From the NCBI GenBank assembly GCA_050053595.1, contig JASFTK010000036.1, positions 1 through 13,175 on the forward strand: a DNA stretch of 13,175 nt. Reading direction: 5' to 3'. The notes beneath the pieces are model-generated. The model saw only the letters and a list, made by a program, of their open reading frames with translations, was not told the DNA's origin and did no database searches. Origin of the DNA: GCA-2726865 sp050053595. GTDB lineage: Archaea; Thermoproteota; Bathyarchaeia; TCS64. Positions 1-6,730 of the stretch are shown here, piece after piece. How positions within the stretch are numbered: position 1 is the stretch's first letter; each line of letters opens with the position of its first letter. The translations under genes and the position numbers were made by a program.

Positions 1-27
1 TATTTATTTCATCGGGCGTCTGAACCA

Positions 28-36
28 TTTTTAATA
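28..36 (+). promoter_or_regulatory. Putative TATA box of the DNPH1-like gene
   Basis: A T-rich TATA-like element (TTTTTAATA) is centred about 27 bases upstream of the ATG at 60. Archaeal TATA boxes usually sit about 26 bases before the transcription start, so the transcript would begin at or next to that ATG. This supports the ATG at 60 over the upstream in-frame GTG at 48. Confidence 0.5.
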
Positions 37-59
37 CTGCGGTCAACGTGGGTACATCT

Positions 60-470
60 ATGAATATCTACTTTGCAGGTTCCATCCGGGGGGCCAAGGC
101 GGAAAAGGGGCTCTTTAGATCGCTCATCAGCCATCTCTCGAGGCATGGCAAGGTCCTCACGGAGCATTCATTTGACCTACCCTACTCCGAAGAGATACAG
201 ATCGATGACAGAGAGATCTACTACCGCGATATAACGTGGCTTGACGAGGCGGACCTCTTAGTGGCTGAAGTCACCAGCCCCTCCTTAGGGGTAGGTTACG
301 AGATCGGGAGGGCCGAGAGCTTAGGTAAGCCAATATTGTGCCTCTACAGATGGCAAGAGGGGAAGAGACTCTCAGCTATGATAAACGGAAACTCAGGGTT
401 GGCAGTCGTAACATACCATGAACTGAGTGAGGCCTTCGATGCTATCAACGAGTACATAGGGAGGATATAG
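60..470 (+). CDS. DNPH1/RCL-like 2'-deoxynucleoside 5'-phosphate N-hydrolase (nucleoside 2-deoxyribosyltransferase family)
   Basis: The predicted 136-residue protein resembles DNPH1 (RCL), which cleaves the N-glycosidic bond of deoxynucleoside monophosphates to give a free base and deoxyribose 5-phosphate. Visible family features are the N-terminal strand and loop YFAGSIRG (residues 4-11), LTEH (33-36), a WLDEAD segment (60-65), AEVTSPSLGVGYEIGRA (69-85) with the expected catalytic Glu at 81, ILCLYR (92-97), and a phosphate-site LSAMI segment (104-108). It is a single-domain cytosolic enzyme of normal family length. An in-frame GTG at 48 would add four residues. I chose the ATG at 60 because the protein then begins at the conserved first strand and a TATA-like box is correctly spaced for a leaderless message. 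It converges on the ferredoxin gene and seems to be its own unit. A role in nucleotide salvage or removal of damaged nucleotides is inferred; the exact substrate cannot be read from the sequence. Confidence 0.88.
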   Translation: MNIYFAGSIRGAKAEKGLFRSLISHLSRHGKVLTEHSFDLPYSEEIQIDDREIYYRDITWLDEADLLVAEVTSPSLGVGYEIGRAESLGKPILCLYRWQEGKRLSAMINGNSGLAVVTYHELSEAFDAINEYIGRI

Positions 471-483
471 GATCTAACTCGGC

Positions 484-496
484 GTTCCTATGGAAC
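484..496 (+). terminator. Possible terminator hairpin after the DNPH1-like gene
   Basis: A perfect 5-bp inverted repeat (GTTCC/GGAAC) around a three-base loop lies 14 bases past the stop codon and is followed by a short T-rich stretch (CTTTCTT). A second inverted repeat (CCTATT at 531-536, AATAGG at 548-553) lies in the same convergent spacer. Both are weak, so this is only a suggestion. Confidence 0.25.
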
Positions 497-581
497 AACT
501 TTCTTGTGGACTGCATATTCCCCGGTTACCCCTATTTTGAGTCCCATAATAGGACGTTCAAGGGGTTTAGGGGGGATTACT

Positions 582-1073
582 TCAGCGTAGAGATTCCATC
601 AGGGCGAGTAGTTCTGAGAGCTTTTTTGATCTCTCCCGTCTCCTACGGAGGTCGGCTCTAGATTTTGGGACGTAAGTGATTGCTTCAGGGTCACAGATCT
701 TGACGCACTCGGGGTCCCCACTACAGAGGTCACATTTGTAGGCGACATCTGAGATAGGGTCAACACTGATGCCCCCCACGGGGCAGACCATGCCGCAGAC
801 CTTGCAGCCGACGCAGTCATCTGTGTCGACTACCATAGCCCCGGTCTCAGGGTCCCTGCTGATGGCGTTGACTGGGCAGACTTCCATGCAGAGAGGGGTT
901 GTACATTGCTGGCAGACCATGGGGATATAGTTGTGGAACTCTCCCTGCCTCTCGTATCTTATTACCTTTATACGGCTCCTCGTAGGGTTGCTTGTACCAG
1001 TGTTCTTGAGGGAACAGGTAACCTCGCAGGTCCTGCATCCAACGCATTTTTCGATGTCGACATCAAGCACCAT
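582..1073 (-). CDS. Ferredoxin-like electron-transfer subunit with four [4Fe-4S] motifs (DmsB/HycB type), AOR partner
   Basis: The 163-residue protein has sixteen cysteines in the four-cluster arrangement of the DmsB/HycB/NrfC family: C10-C13-C16-C20, C54-C57-C62-C66, C87-C90-C93-C97 and C114-C117-C123-C127. Each group ends in a Cys that pairs with another group, so four [4Fe-4S] clusters are expected. No signal peptide or membrane segment is seen, so it is probably cytosolic. The tail after about residue 137 is basic and charged. The gene starts 10 bases after the stop of the AOR gene on the same strand, so co-transcription is very likely. This suggests it carries electrons between the tungsten/molybdenum enzyme and an acceptor. 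An in-frame start exists at 1115 that would overlap the AOR gene. I chose the ATG at 1073 because the first cluster motif follows within ten residues, as is usual in the family. The physiological acceptor is unknown. Confidence 0.88.
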   Translation of the reverse strand: MVLDVDIEKCVGCRTCEVTCSLKNTGTSNPTRSRIKVIRYERQGEFHNYIPMVCQQCTTPLCMEVCPVNAISRDPETGAMVVDTDDCVGCKVCGMVCPVGGISVDPISDVAYKCDLCSGDPECVKICDPEAITYVPKSRADLRRRRERSKKLSELLALMESLR

Positions 1074-1083
1074 ATCCAAAGCT

Positions 1084-3072
1084 TTACGCCCCCTCCTCCT
1101 TCCCCAAGAGCCCAAGTTTCTTGAGGCTCACCGCTACCTCTTTCAACCCCAGCTTTTCCAAGGCGCTCTTCCTAGGAAGACCTGTCGCTGCATCCAAGTC
1201 CCTGAGGGTGTAATACTCATCCTTCATCTGCTCGAATTTTTTCTTATCCAGCTTCCGCCCTTCCTGAGGCCCGTCGGGGATGGGTTCTTTGAAGAAGAAA
1301 TCTGGGATAGAGTCGGTCTCCCTCGTCCTACCATCCCTCACCACTATAGCCCTCTCCAAGGCACATACCCTCTCCCCAATCTTGTAGAGCCCCGCCTCGT
1401 CCATTGGGATACCGGTCGCAGCTGTATACCGTTCAGCGGTGAAGGTGAAGGAGGGGTCTCCGAACTGGGAGCCTGGCGCTCCCGTCCTCCCAGGCCTGAC
1501 CATCGTGGTGCAATAGCCAAGGGAGTCAGCTACAGCGGCCCAGTTCATCTCGTAGATCAGTGAACGTGGCTTACCCTCGTATGCGGTGGCTTTGATGGCA
1601 TTCTCGGTCCCAAAGGTCTCACTGGCCCACCCATATGATTGCTCAAGATCCCGGGGGTCTATGCCCTTATACTCCTCCCGGGCTGGTTTCTCCCAGAGGA
1701 CCACATGATAGGTTGTCGCTCTGAGGCTGTTCCCCCTAGCGGAGATGGCTTCCCCCAGGGCGGTTCCGGGCTCAGCCCTGAACTCGAATGTCCTCATGGT
1801 GACCCCCTGGTTGTGGAGCAGGTAATCCATAGCTGCACCTCCCAGCTCCTTCGCTAAAGATATGGGGCCTTCTGCCAGAGACTTCCCGAAACCTTCGCGA
1901 TACGCAATCTTGGTAGCGGTCTTGAAGAGAGCATCAGGGTTCCCCCTCTCGAAAGAGACGCCGTCAAGGTCCTCCTCGGTAACCTTGCCGTCATGGTAGA
2001 GGTGCATCAGCCATGAGACGGTTGTTGCGACCTCTTTGTTGTCCATCCCCAGGTCGGACATGAGCCGGGTCGCGAGGAACGCGGATTTGAGGTCGGTCAT
2101 CCAGAGCTTCCAAGGCCAGTAGGTGGGATAGCACCTCCATATGCAAGCCCCTTCCTCGGGGACGTTGTATAGGGGCTGGCAAGGGAAGGGGCAGCCGAAA
2201 CAACCTATATCCTTCACATAGTAATCGTCGATATAGTTCTCCTCGTATGCCCGCTTGATATCGGGTTTCTCTCTCCACGCGTGGCTTTCATAGTCCCCGA
2301 CGACCCCGGCATCCCCCACCAGGAACCCCTGTAAGTAGGCGTCGGTCCCCTTGTCACGGACGATCCCCTGTCTCTCTTTGGCCGCTGCAACCCTCTCAGT
2401 GAGTACCCTGTTGAGTTCAATGACAGCATCGGCATCGTGGACATCTATGGCGTTTGTACCCCGTACCGCTACAGCCTTGAGATTCTTCGCCCCAAGTGCA
2501 GCACCCACCGGGGTCCCGCTCCTGTAACCGTGCTCCACAGTCGCCTGGATAGCCAGGTTCTCCCCTGCTGGACCTATGCAGGCTACCTGGACATCCTCAT
2601 CGTCCAGCTCCTCCCGTATCAGTCCCTGAGTTGCGAAGGTCCCTTTCCCCCAGACCCCGGAGGCGTCCTTCAATTCAATCTGATCGTCGAATATGGAGAT
2701 GTAGATGGGTTCCTCCGCCTTCCCCTTGATCACCAGGTTATCATAACCGGCGAACTTTAACTCGGGAGCCCATGACCCCCCCATCCCCACGTTCCCGATA
2801 GAATGGCTCTCAGTCTTTACCGGGGAGACCACCGTAACCTCCATCCTCGAGGCCCCGATTAGCCCTGTCCCGGCTAAACCACCGGCAGCCATGATCACTG
2901 GAGCATCGGGGTCGTATGGGGTCTGGTTCCTCTTGCTGTGTTTCCAGAATAGCCAGGCATTCCCCCCGCGCCCACCCAAGAACATCTGGGCTTCCTTAAC
3001 CCAAGGGGCGGTGGAGACCTTACCAGTGGTGAGATCGATCTGCAGAGTCTTACCCGCCCAACCGCTGATCAT
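1084..3072 (-). CDS. Aldehyde ferredoxin oxidoreductase family protein (tungsten/molybdenum bis-pterin enzyme)
   Basis: This 662-residue protein belongs to the AOR family, which oxidises aldehydes to carboxylic acids using a tungsten or molybdenum bis-pyranopterin cofactor and one [4Fe-4S] cluster. Visible features are the N-terminal GWAGKTLQIDLTTGKV start, a GGRGGN turn near residue 34, a SIGNVGMGGSWAPELKFAG pterin-binding segment near 91-109, and GAALGAKNLKAV near 190-201. The cluster cysteines are C291-x2-C294-x3-C298, with the distant fourth ligand C521. The two pterin-contact motifs appear as DLGMD (340-344) and DSLGYC (516-521). It is longer than the classic enzymes of about 605-620 residues, mostly through a charged C-terminal extension. 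ATGs exist at 3081 and 3072. I prefer 3072 because a GAGGT Shine-Dalgarno-like motif lies about ten bases upstream, while it is only one base from 3081. It forms a unit with the ferredoxin downstream. The substrate and metal cannot be deduced. Confidence 0.92.
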   Translation of the reverse strand: MISGWAGKTLQIDLTTGKVSTAPWVKEAQMFLGGRGGNAWLFWKHSKRNQTPYDPDAPVIMAAGGLAGTGLIGASRMEVTVVSPVKTESHSIGNVGMGGSWAPELKFAGYDNLVIKGKAEEPIYISIFDDQIELKDASGVWGKGTFATQGLIREELDDEDVQVACIGPAGENLAIQATVEHGYRSGTPVGAALGAKNLKAVAVRGTNAIDVHDADAVIELNRVLTERVAAAKERQGIVRDKGTDAYLQGFLVGDAGVVGDYESHAWREKPDIKRAYEENYIDDYYVKDIGCFGCPFPCQPLYNVPEEGACIWRCYPTYWPWKLWMTDLKSAFLATRLMSDLGMDNKEVATTVSWLMHLYHDGKVTEEDLDGVSFERGNPDALFKTATKIAYREGFGKSLAEGPISLAKELGGAAMDYLLHNQGVTMRTFEFRAEPGTALGEAISARGNSLRATTYHVVLWEKPAREEYKGIDPRDLEQSYGWASETFGTENAIKATAYEGKPRSLIYEMNWAAVADSLGYCTTMVRPGRTGAPGSQFGDPSFTFTAERYTAATGIPMDEAGLYKIGERVCALERAIVVRDGRTRETDSIPDFFFKEPIPDGPQEGRKLDKKKFEQMKDEYYTLRDLDAATGLPRKSALEKLGLKEVAVSLKKLGLLGKEEGA

Positions 3073-3161
3073 AATAAACATTACCTCTTCTTTTCTCTTA
3101 TTAAAGACTCTTTGTCAATGCGGAATCTAATAATCCAAAGGACATTGACCTAGAAGGGGAA

Positions 3162-3169
3162 CTTTAAAG
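3162..3169 (+). promoter_or_regulatory. Putative TATA box of the CCG-domain gene
   Basis: CTTTAAAG, preceded by a purine-rich BRE-like GGGGAA, is centred about 30 bases upstream of the ATG at 3196. The transcript would begin a few bases before the start codon, giving a leaderless or near-leaderless message. The divergent AOR gene has TTTAATAAG on the minus strand near 3100-3108 as a possible box, so both promoters would share this short spacer. Confidence 0.45.
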
Positions 3170-3195
3170 CAGACTTTCAGCAGCAGTATCATCCG

Positions 3196-4716
3196 ATGAT
3201 CACCACCGGAAAAGAGAACGACTCCAAGCGGATTATCATAAAGCTTGAGAGGCTTCTCGGCTCTGAGAGCGTCCTCACGGATGTCGAAGATCTCTATGTC
3301 TACTCCCGTCTGGGTGATTTCGGTGTCAGAACCTTGGACCAGCCCTTAGCTGTTCTCAGGGTCAGCCCTGAGGAGATAGACCAGATCTCTGAGTTAGGTA
3401 TCCGGTTAGTGACTGATACGGGAGAGACAATTAACGACAGTTCTCAGGGAAGTCATCTGTTTATTGTGGACAGCCGTGACCATCTAGACCCTCGACAGTT
3501 GAAGGATGCTCTAGATGATCTGGAGAACGCGACGCAGGACACCAAGGAGACCCTGAGAGGGAGAGCGCCAATCTATCGATGGTTCACCAATTTCATGAAT
3601 TTGGTTGAAGGCTTCAGGATTGACGAGCGATCTTTGGGGGAGAAGGCTTTCTGTGTGGTCCAACGGTTCTTCAATGGTGTCGAGACCTTCTCTTCGAAGG
3701 GAAGGCTTGTCCTCTCAAGGGGTTTGATGAAGGGTGAGCTGGAGCCCTCTGAGCGGCTCGTGGACTCGCTTTTCAGCTGTACCACCTGTGGCCAGTGCTA
3801 CGACCAGCTGGGTGTGGATCCTCTGGAGATGGAGAATGCTGTAGTGAGGGCGAGACGCGAGATCACAGGGAGGGGGTTTGGCCCCGGATTCGGAGGGTCA
3901 GCCCTCAGAAATATCTTGGAGGAGCGGAACCCGATGGGTATGCCAGCTGAGGACAGGACTCTCTGGTGGGAGGAGTTGGGGGATAGACAACTGTACCAGG
4001 GGAACGAGGTGCTGTACTGGCCTGGGTGCACCACTGCCTACAGGCTGCCTGAGGTCGTCGAAGCCACCTCAAGAGTTATGGAGACAGCCGGGATTGATTT
4101 CGGACTTCTCGGGGAGGGAGAGGGTTGCTGTGGCTTAATTTTGTACCTTGCCGGGCTCTGGGATCAGGCGGTTGATATCGCCGAGGAGAGGGTTGAGGAG
4201 CTCAATGGAACCGTGGAGACACTGGTGACAAGCTGCGCGGGATGTTACTATGCGTTCTCGAGGATCTACCCCCGGCTCGGCGTGTCCCCCCCATTCAGGG
4301 TCTTCCACACATCTCACCTTTTTGACAGCCTTATACAGCAGGATAGGTTTGACTTCAAGAGTTTGAAGCGTAGGGTTGTCTGGCACGACCCATGCGACTT
4401 GGGCAGGCACTGCGGCGTCTATATGCCGCCGAGGTCGGTGTTGAGGTCGATATCTAAGCTGGATCTCGTGGAGCCCCCGCTCAACGGTGAGCACGCGCTC
4501 TGCTGCGGGGGTGGTGGAGGGGTTATGGCTTATGATATAGACTTGGCTGAGAGGATGGCTTCGGCTAAACTTGAAGATGAGTTCTCATCTCTGGGTGTTG
4601 ATGGGGTCGTCACCGGGTGCCCTGCTTGCATCCTGAATCTCAGGTCGGCTTCTCGTGGGACAGGATGGGATGGAGAGATCCTGGATCTTTCACAGTGCCT
4701 CTTGAGGGCTTTGTGA
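3196..4716 (+). CDS. CCG-domain iron-sulfur oxidoreductase (HdrB/HdrD- or GlcF-like) with altered N terminus
   Basis: The 506-residue protein has two cysteine-rich CCG domains of the heterodisulfide reductase HdrB/HdrD and glycolate oxidase GlcF type. The first has C278, C311-C312, C347 and C350. The second has HDPC at 397-400, C436-C437, C475 and C478. These motifs bind the unusual iron-sulfur clusters of this family in electron transfer or disulfide chemistry. Upstream, residues 195-201 (CTTCGQC) begin a ferredoxin motif, but the usual following Cys-Pro is absent, so a complete [4Fe-4S] site is not visible. The other ferredoxin motif usual in GlcF is missing. Residues about 12-80 resemble the first part of a GlcD-type FAD-binding domain (VLTDVEDLYVYSR, then a P.AV.R segment) but lack its glycine-rich FAD loop. 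No membrane segments are seen, so it is probably cytosolic. It is divergent from the AOR-ferredoxin pair, so a shared redox role is likely but inferred. The substrate is unknown. Confidence 0.85.
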   Translation: MITTGKENDSKRIIIKLERLLGSESVLTDVEDLYVYSRLGDFGVRTLDQPLAVLRVSPEEIDQISELGIRLVTDTGETINDSSQGSHLFIVDSRDHLDPRQLKDALDDLENATQDTKETLRGRAPIYRWFTNFMNLVEGFRIDERSLGEKAFCVVQRFFNGVETFSSKGRLVLSRGLMKGELEPSERLVDSLFSCTTCGQCYDQLGVDPLEMENAVVRARREITGRGFGPGFGGSALRNILEERNPMGMPAEDRTLWWEELGDRQLYQGNEVLYWPGCTTAYRLPEVVEATSRVMETAGIDFGLLGEGEGCCGLILYLAGLWDQAVDIAEERVEELNGTVETLVTSCAGCYYAFSRIYPRLGVSPPFRVFHTSHLFDSLIQQDRFDFKSLKRRVVWHDPCDLGRHCGVYMPPRSVLRSISKLDLVEPPLNGEHALCCGGGGGVMAYDIDLAERMASAKLEDEFSSLGVDGVVTGCPACILNLRSASRGTGWDGEILDLSQCLLRAL

Positions 4717-4798
4717 ACCATATTGTTTAACCGAGTTTGTGGTCCTCACGATAATCGGGTCCTGGTGGGTTGTAGGGGTGTCTCAGTGAGAGGGGAAG

Positions 4799-4804
4799 TT
4801 TTTT
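4799..4804 (+). terminator. Oligo-T run, possible terminator of the CCG-domain gene
   Basis: Six T residues occur about 80 bases past the stop at 4716 and just before the pgk promoter. Archaeal RNA polymerase often stops at oligo-T without a hairpin, so this could end the upstream transcript. No stem-loop is evident. Confidence 0.3.
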
Positions 4805-4822
4805 GATACCTTCATGGAGAAT

Positions 4823-4831
4823 ACTTATATC
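4823..4831 (+). promoter_or_regulatory. Putative TATA box of pgk
   Basis: ACTTATATC is centred about 39 bases before the ATG at 4867 and 22 bases before the GTG at 4849. A start about 26 bases downstream would leave a leader of roughly 13 bases before the ATG and would exclude the GTG. This supports the ATG as the true start. Confidence 0.45.
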
Positions 4832-4866
4832 GGTTACCGCCTCAATCGGTGGACCACGGGATAAGT

Positions 4867-6081
4867 ATGGCATTCAACTTCCTCGGTTTGGATGATGTGG
4901 ACGTCTCAGGTAAGACGGTTTTTCTCAGGGTCGATATTAATTCGCCTCTCGATCCAGTCTCTAAGAGGATCCTGGATGCGACGAGGATTAAGGCGACTCT
5001 GGACACCCTCCATGATCTCAGGGATGCGAGGGTGGTGCTGGGCGCTCATCAGAGCAGGCCGGGGAAGTATGACTTCACCTCCCTTGAACTCCACACCCGG
5101 GTGCTGCAGTCTTATCTGAACAGCGGCGTCAAGTTTGTAGACGATGTCCTGGGGGAGAGGGCTCTGGCGGCTATCAAGGGTCTCGGCGTCGGCGAGGTCC
5201 TGGTCTTGGATAATCTTAGGTTTATCGACGAGGAGAACAAGCAGGGGCCGCCGGCTGAGGTGGTGGAGACTGGTTTGGTTGAGGGTCTTTCGCCGTTCTT
5301 CGATCTGGTTGTGAATGATGCTTTCGCTGCGGCGCATCGTAGTCAGCCTAGTCTGGTGGGGTTCGGGGAGTTGATGCCTATGGTGGCGGGGAGGCTGATG
5401 GAGAAGGAGTTGAATGCGATCGACAGGGTGTTGAGCGATCCTGCGAGGCCGTGCGTCTTCATCTTGGGTGGGGTGAAAGTTGAGGATCGGATCCCCGTCA
5501 TCGGCAGGGTGTTGAGGGACGGTATTGCTGACAGGGTGTTGATTGGGGGGCTGGTGAGGGATGTTTTCCATCTGAGTGAGCGTGGTTCATCTAGTAACTT
5601 GGGATCCATGTCAGGGGTGGGGATGGGGTTGGTGGAGGAGGCCAAGCGTTTGATGGACGAGTTCGGTGATCTTATCGAGATGCCGGTGGATGTCGCCTTG
5701 GATGTCAAGGGGGAGAGGGTGGAGATCGGTGTGGATTCGTTGATGGATGAGCGTAACGTGTTCGATATAGGGCTGAACACCCTTGCCCGTTTCAGTGAGG
5801 TGATCAAGGGGGCTGGGACGGTGGTGGCGGAGGGCCCGTTGGGTATGTTTGAGAGGCGTCACTTCAACACGGGGACCAAGGAGGTTTTGAGGGCTATGGC
5901 GGGTTGTGGGGGCTTCACCCTTGTAGGTGGCGGACATCTCGGGGGGTTGGCGTCGATGATGGATCTAGACTGGAGGATGGGTCATGTGAGCACGGGGGGC
6001 GGGGCGATGCTTGCTCTGCTGGCGGGGGAGCCAATGCCCGTCATCGAGGCTCTTGAGAGGGCCAAGATGAGGGGTGTCTGA
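4867..6081 (+). CDS. pgk: Phosphoglycerate kinase, archaeal type
   Basis: The 404-residue cytosolic enzyme transfers phosphate between 1,3-bisphosphoglycerate and ADP in glycolysis, or works in reverse in gluconeogenesis. The N-terminal domain shows LRVDINSP (20-27) with substrate-binding R21, D23 and N25, the archaeal HQSRPG motif (61-66), DNLRF (115-119) and NDAFAAAHRSQPSLVGF (150-166). The nucleotide domain shows GGVKVEDR (201-208) with K204, EGPLGMFE, a GGGHLGG turn and STGGGA near the C terminus. The length is normal for archaeal PGK. An in-frame GTG at 4849 would add six residues. The ATG at 4867 is preferred because it lies downstream of the predicted transcription start and gives the usual short N terminus. 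The tRNA-Pro gene follows after 44 bases but has its own promoter-like element. No other glycolytic gene is in view. Confidence 0.96.
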   Translation: MAFNFLGLDDVDVSGKTVFLRVDINSPLDPVSKRILDATRIKATLDTLHDLRDARVVLGAHQSRPGKYDFTSLELHTRVLQSYLNSGVKFVDDVLGERALAAIKGLGVGEVLVLDNLRFIDEENKQGPPAEVVETGLVEGLSPFFDLVVNDAFAAAHRSQPSLVGFGELMPMVAGRLMEKELNAIDRVLSDPARPCVFILGGVKVEDRIPVIGRVLRDGIADRVLIGGLVRDVFHLSERGSSSNLGSMSGVGMGLVEEAKRLMDEFGDLIEMPVDVALDVKGERVEIGVDSLMDERNVFDIGLNTLARFSEVIKGAGTVVAEGPLGMFERRHFNTGTKEVLRAMAGCGGFTLVGGGHLGGLASMMDLDWRMGHVSTGGGAMLALLAGEPMPVIEALERAKMRGV

Positions 6082-6087
6082 TCCTCG

Positions 6088-6100
6088 ATAAAATTATATT
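6088..6100 (+). promoter_or_regulatory. Putative TATA box of tRNA-Pro
   Basis: An AT-only stretch (ATAAAATTATATT) in the pgk-tRNA spacer is centred about 32 bases before the tRNA. Transcription would start a few bases upstream of the mature 5' end, consistent with a short leader removed by RNase P. Confidence 0.5.
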
Positions 6101-6125
6101 GTCTGGTATTGATTCTGGTTCTCGT

Positions 6126-6201
6126 GGGGTCGTGGTCGAGCTTGGCCTAAGATACGTGGCTTGGGTCCACGTGATCCCCGGTTCGAATCCGGGCGACCCC
6201 A
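6126..6201 (+). tRNA. tRNA-Pro (anticodon UGG), no intron
   Basis: A full cloverleaf folds by eye. The acceptor stem is GGGGTCG/CGACCCC. The D stem pairs G-T, T-A and C-G. The anticodon stem CGTGG/CCACG closes the loop CTTGGGT, giving anticodon TGG for proline codon CCA. The T stem CCCGG/CCGGG closes the loop TTCGAAT. The discriminator is A6201. CCA is not encoded, so it must be added after transcription. There is no intron in the anticodon loop. Confidence 0.96.
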
Positions 6202-6206
6202 TTTTT
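6202..6206 (+). terminator. Oligo-T terminator after tRNA-Pro
   Basis: Five T residues follow directly after the discriminator base of tRNA-Pro. This fits oligo-T termination by the archaeal polymerase and a very short 3' trailer. Confidence 0.5.
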
Positions 6207-6265
6207 CGCGATGGTAGGGTGTGATAAGGTTTCTTGGGTTTGTGGTGGGGTATTGGGTGTAGGGT

Positions 6266-6523
6266 TTATGGTGTGTGTTCTCTGTTTTGTGGGGGTTCGA
6301 GGATTATGAGTGTGAGGGTGTTGGTGACCCCTTCCAGTTTCTCTATGTTGTCCTTGACCAGTTCTTCGATGGCGGGCATCGTCTGGGTCTGGACTATGGT
6401 GAGGATCTCGTATATGCCTTGGATTTGGTATGCTTCTTTGATCTCAAGTCTTGATTGTAGTTCGGGGAGCAGTTGTTGGGGCTCCCTTTCCTCGACTTTG
6501 ATGAGGATGAAGGCGGTCGCCAA
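6266..6523 (-). CDS. Stand-alone Lrp/AsnC ligand-binding (RAM) domain protein
   Basis: The 85-residue product matches the effector-binding half of Lrp/AsnC regulators without the DNA-binding helix-turn-helix. An ATAFILIKVE first strand is followed by a helix, then a YQIQGIYEILTIVQTQTM strand pair with the characteristic Gly-x-Tyr-(D/E) turn, a helix, and a final TLTLIIL strand. Such proteins form ferredoxin-like dimers that sense amino acids or other metabolites. The reading frame stays open upstream through tRNA-Cys on the other strand, which is clearly not coding. I placed the start at a TTG because the protein then begins at the first family strand and a strong minus-strand TATA box at 6554-6563 would put the transcript start about nine bases upstream. 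An ATG at 6589 would lie upstream of that predicted transcript. The C-terminal tail after about residue 76 is proline-rich and outside the domain. No partner gene is adjacent. Confidence 0.72.
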   Translation of the reverse strand: MATAFILIKVEEREPQQLLPELQSRLEIKEAYQIQGIYEILTIVQTQTMPAIEELVKDNIEKLEGVTNTLTLIILEPPQNREHTP

Positions 6524-6553
6524 TGGTTTCTCGAGTGATCCATCGGGTTGGAC

Positions 6554-6563
6554 TATATTTATA
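6554..6563 (-). promoter_or_regulatory. Putative TATA box of the RAM-domain gene
   Basis: On the minus strand this reads TATAAATATA, one of the best TATA-box matches in the window. It is centred about 35 bases upstream of the TTG at 6523. It lies inside the region that would be coding if the ATG at 6589 were used, which argues for the shorter gene. Confidence 0.55.
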
Positions 6564-6605
6564 CTTCCATCAGCGGGGTTGCGGTGCATCAGTGGACGCG
6601 ATAGG

Positions 6606-6612
6606 TTAAAAT
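6606..6612 (+). promoter_or_regulatory. Putative TATA box of tRNA-Cys
   Basis: TTAAAAT is centred about 31 bases upstream of the tRNA 5' end, similar to the spacing seen for tRNA-Pro. Another AT-rich patch (GTATATC, 6626-6632) is too close to the gene to be the box. Confidence 0.4.
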
Positions 6613-6639
6613 CCCGGTTTTGGGGTATATCGTCTGTGT

Positions 6640-6714
6640 GCCGGGTTGGCTGAGCGGTTAGGCGGCCGCCTGCAGAGCGGCTCCACGGGGGTTCGAATCC
6701 CTCGCCCGGCTCCA
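6640..6714 (+). tRNA. tRNA-Cys (anticodon GCA), CCA encoded
   Basis: The cloverleaf has acceptor stem GCCGGGT/GCCCGGC (last pair T-G) and anticodon stem GCCGC/GCGGC. The loop CTGCAGA gives anticodon GCA for cysteine. The variable loop is TCCAC, and the T stem GGGGG/CCCTC closes the loop TTCGAAT. The discriminator is T (U73), as expected for tRNA-Cys. The 3' CCA is present in the DNA at 6712-6714, unlike in the nearby tRNA-Pro. No intron is seen. Confidence 0.96.
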
Positions 6715-6730
6715 TCTAGACCCTTAAGTA

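Noticed and set aside
931..1563. 210-codon open frame antisense to the ferredoxin and AOR genes
   Set aside because: It spans two well-supported genes on the opposite strand, and its product is proline-rich without family features.
4906..5571. 221-codon open frame antisense to pgk, plus a second at 5343-5807
   Set aside because: They lie entirely opposite a strongly conserved pgk, with low-complexity His/Pro/Gln-rich or Ser/Thr-rich products, which is typical of shadow frames.
6590..6715. N-terminal extension of the RAM-domain frame across tRNA-Cys on the minus strand
   Set aside because: The sequence is antisense to a clear tRNA and upstream of the likely promoter, so it is not coding.
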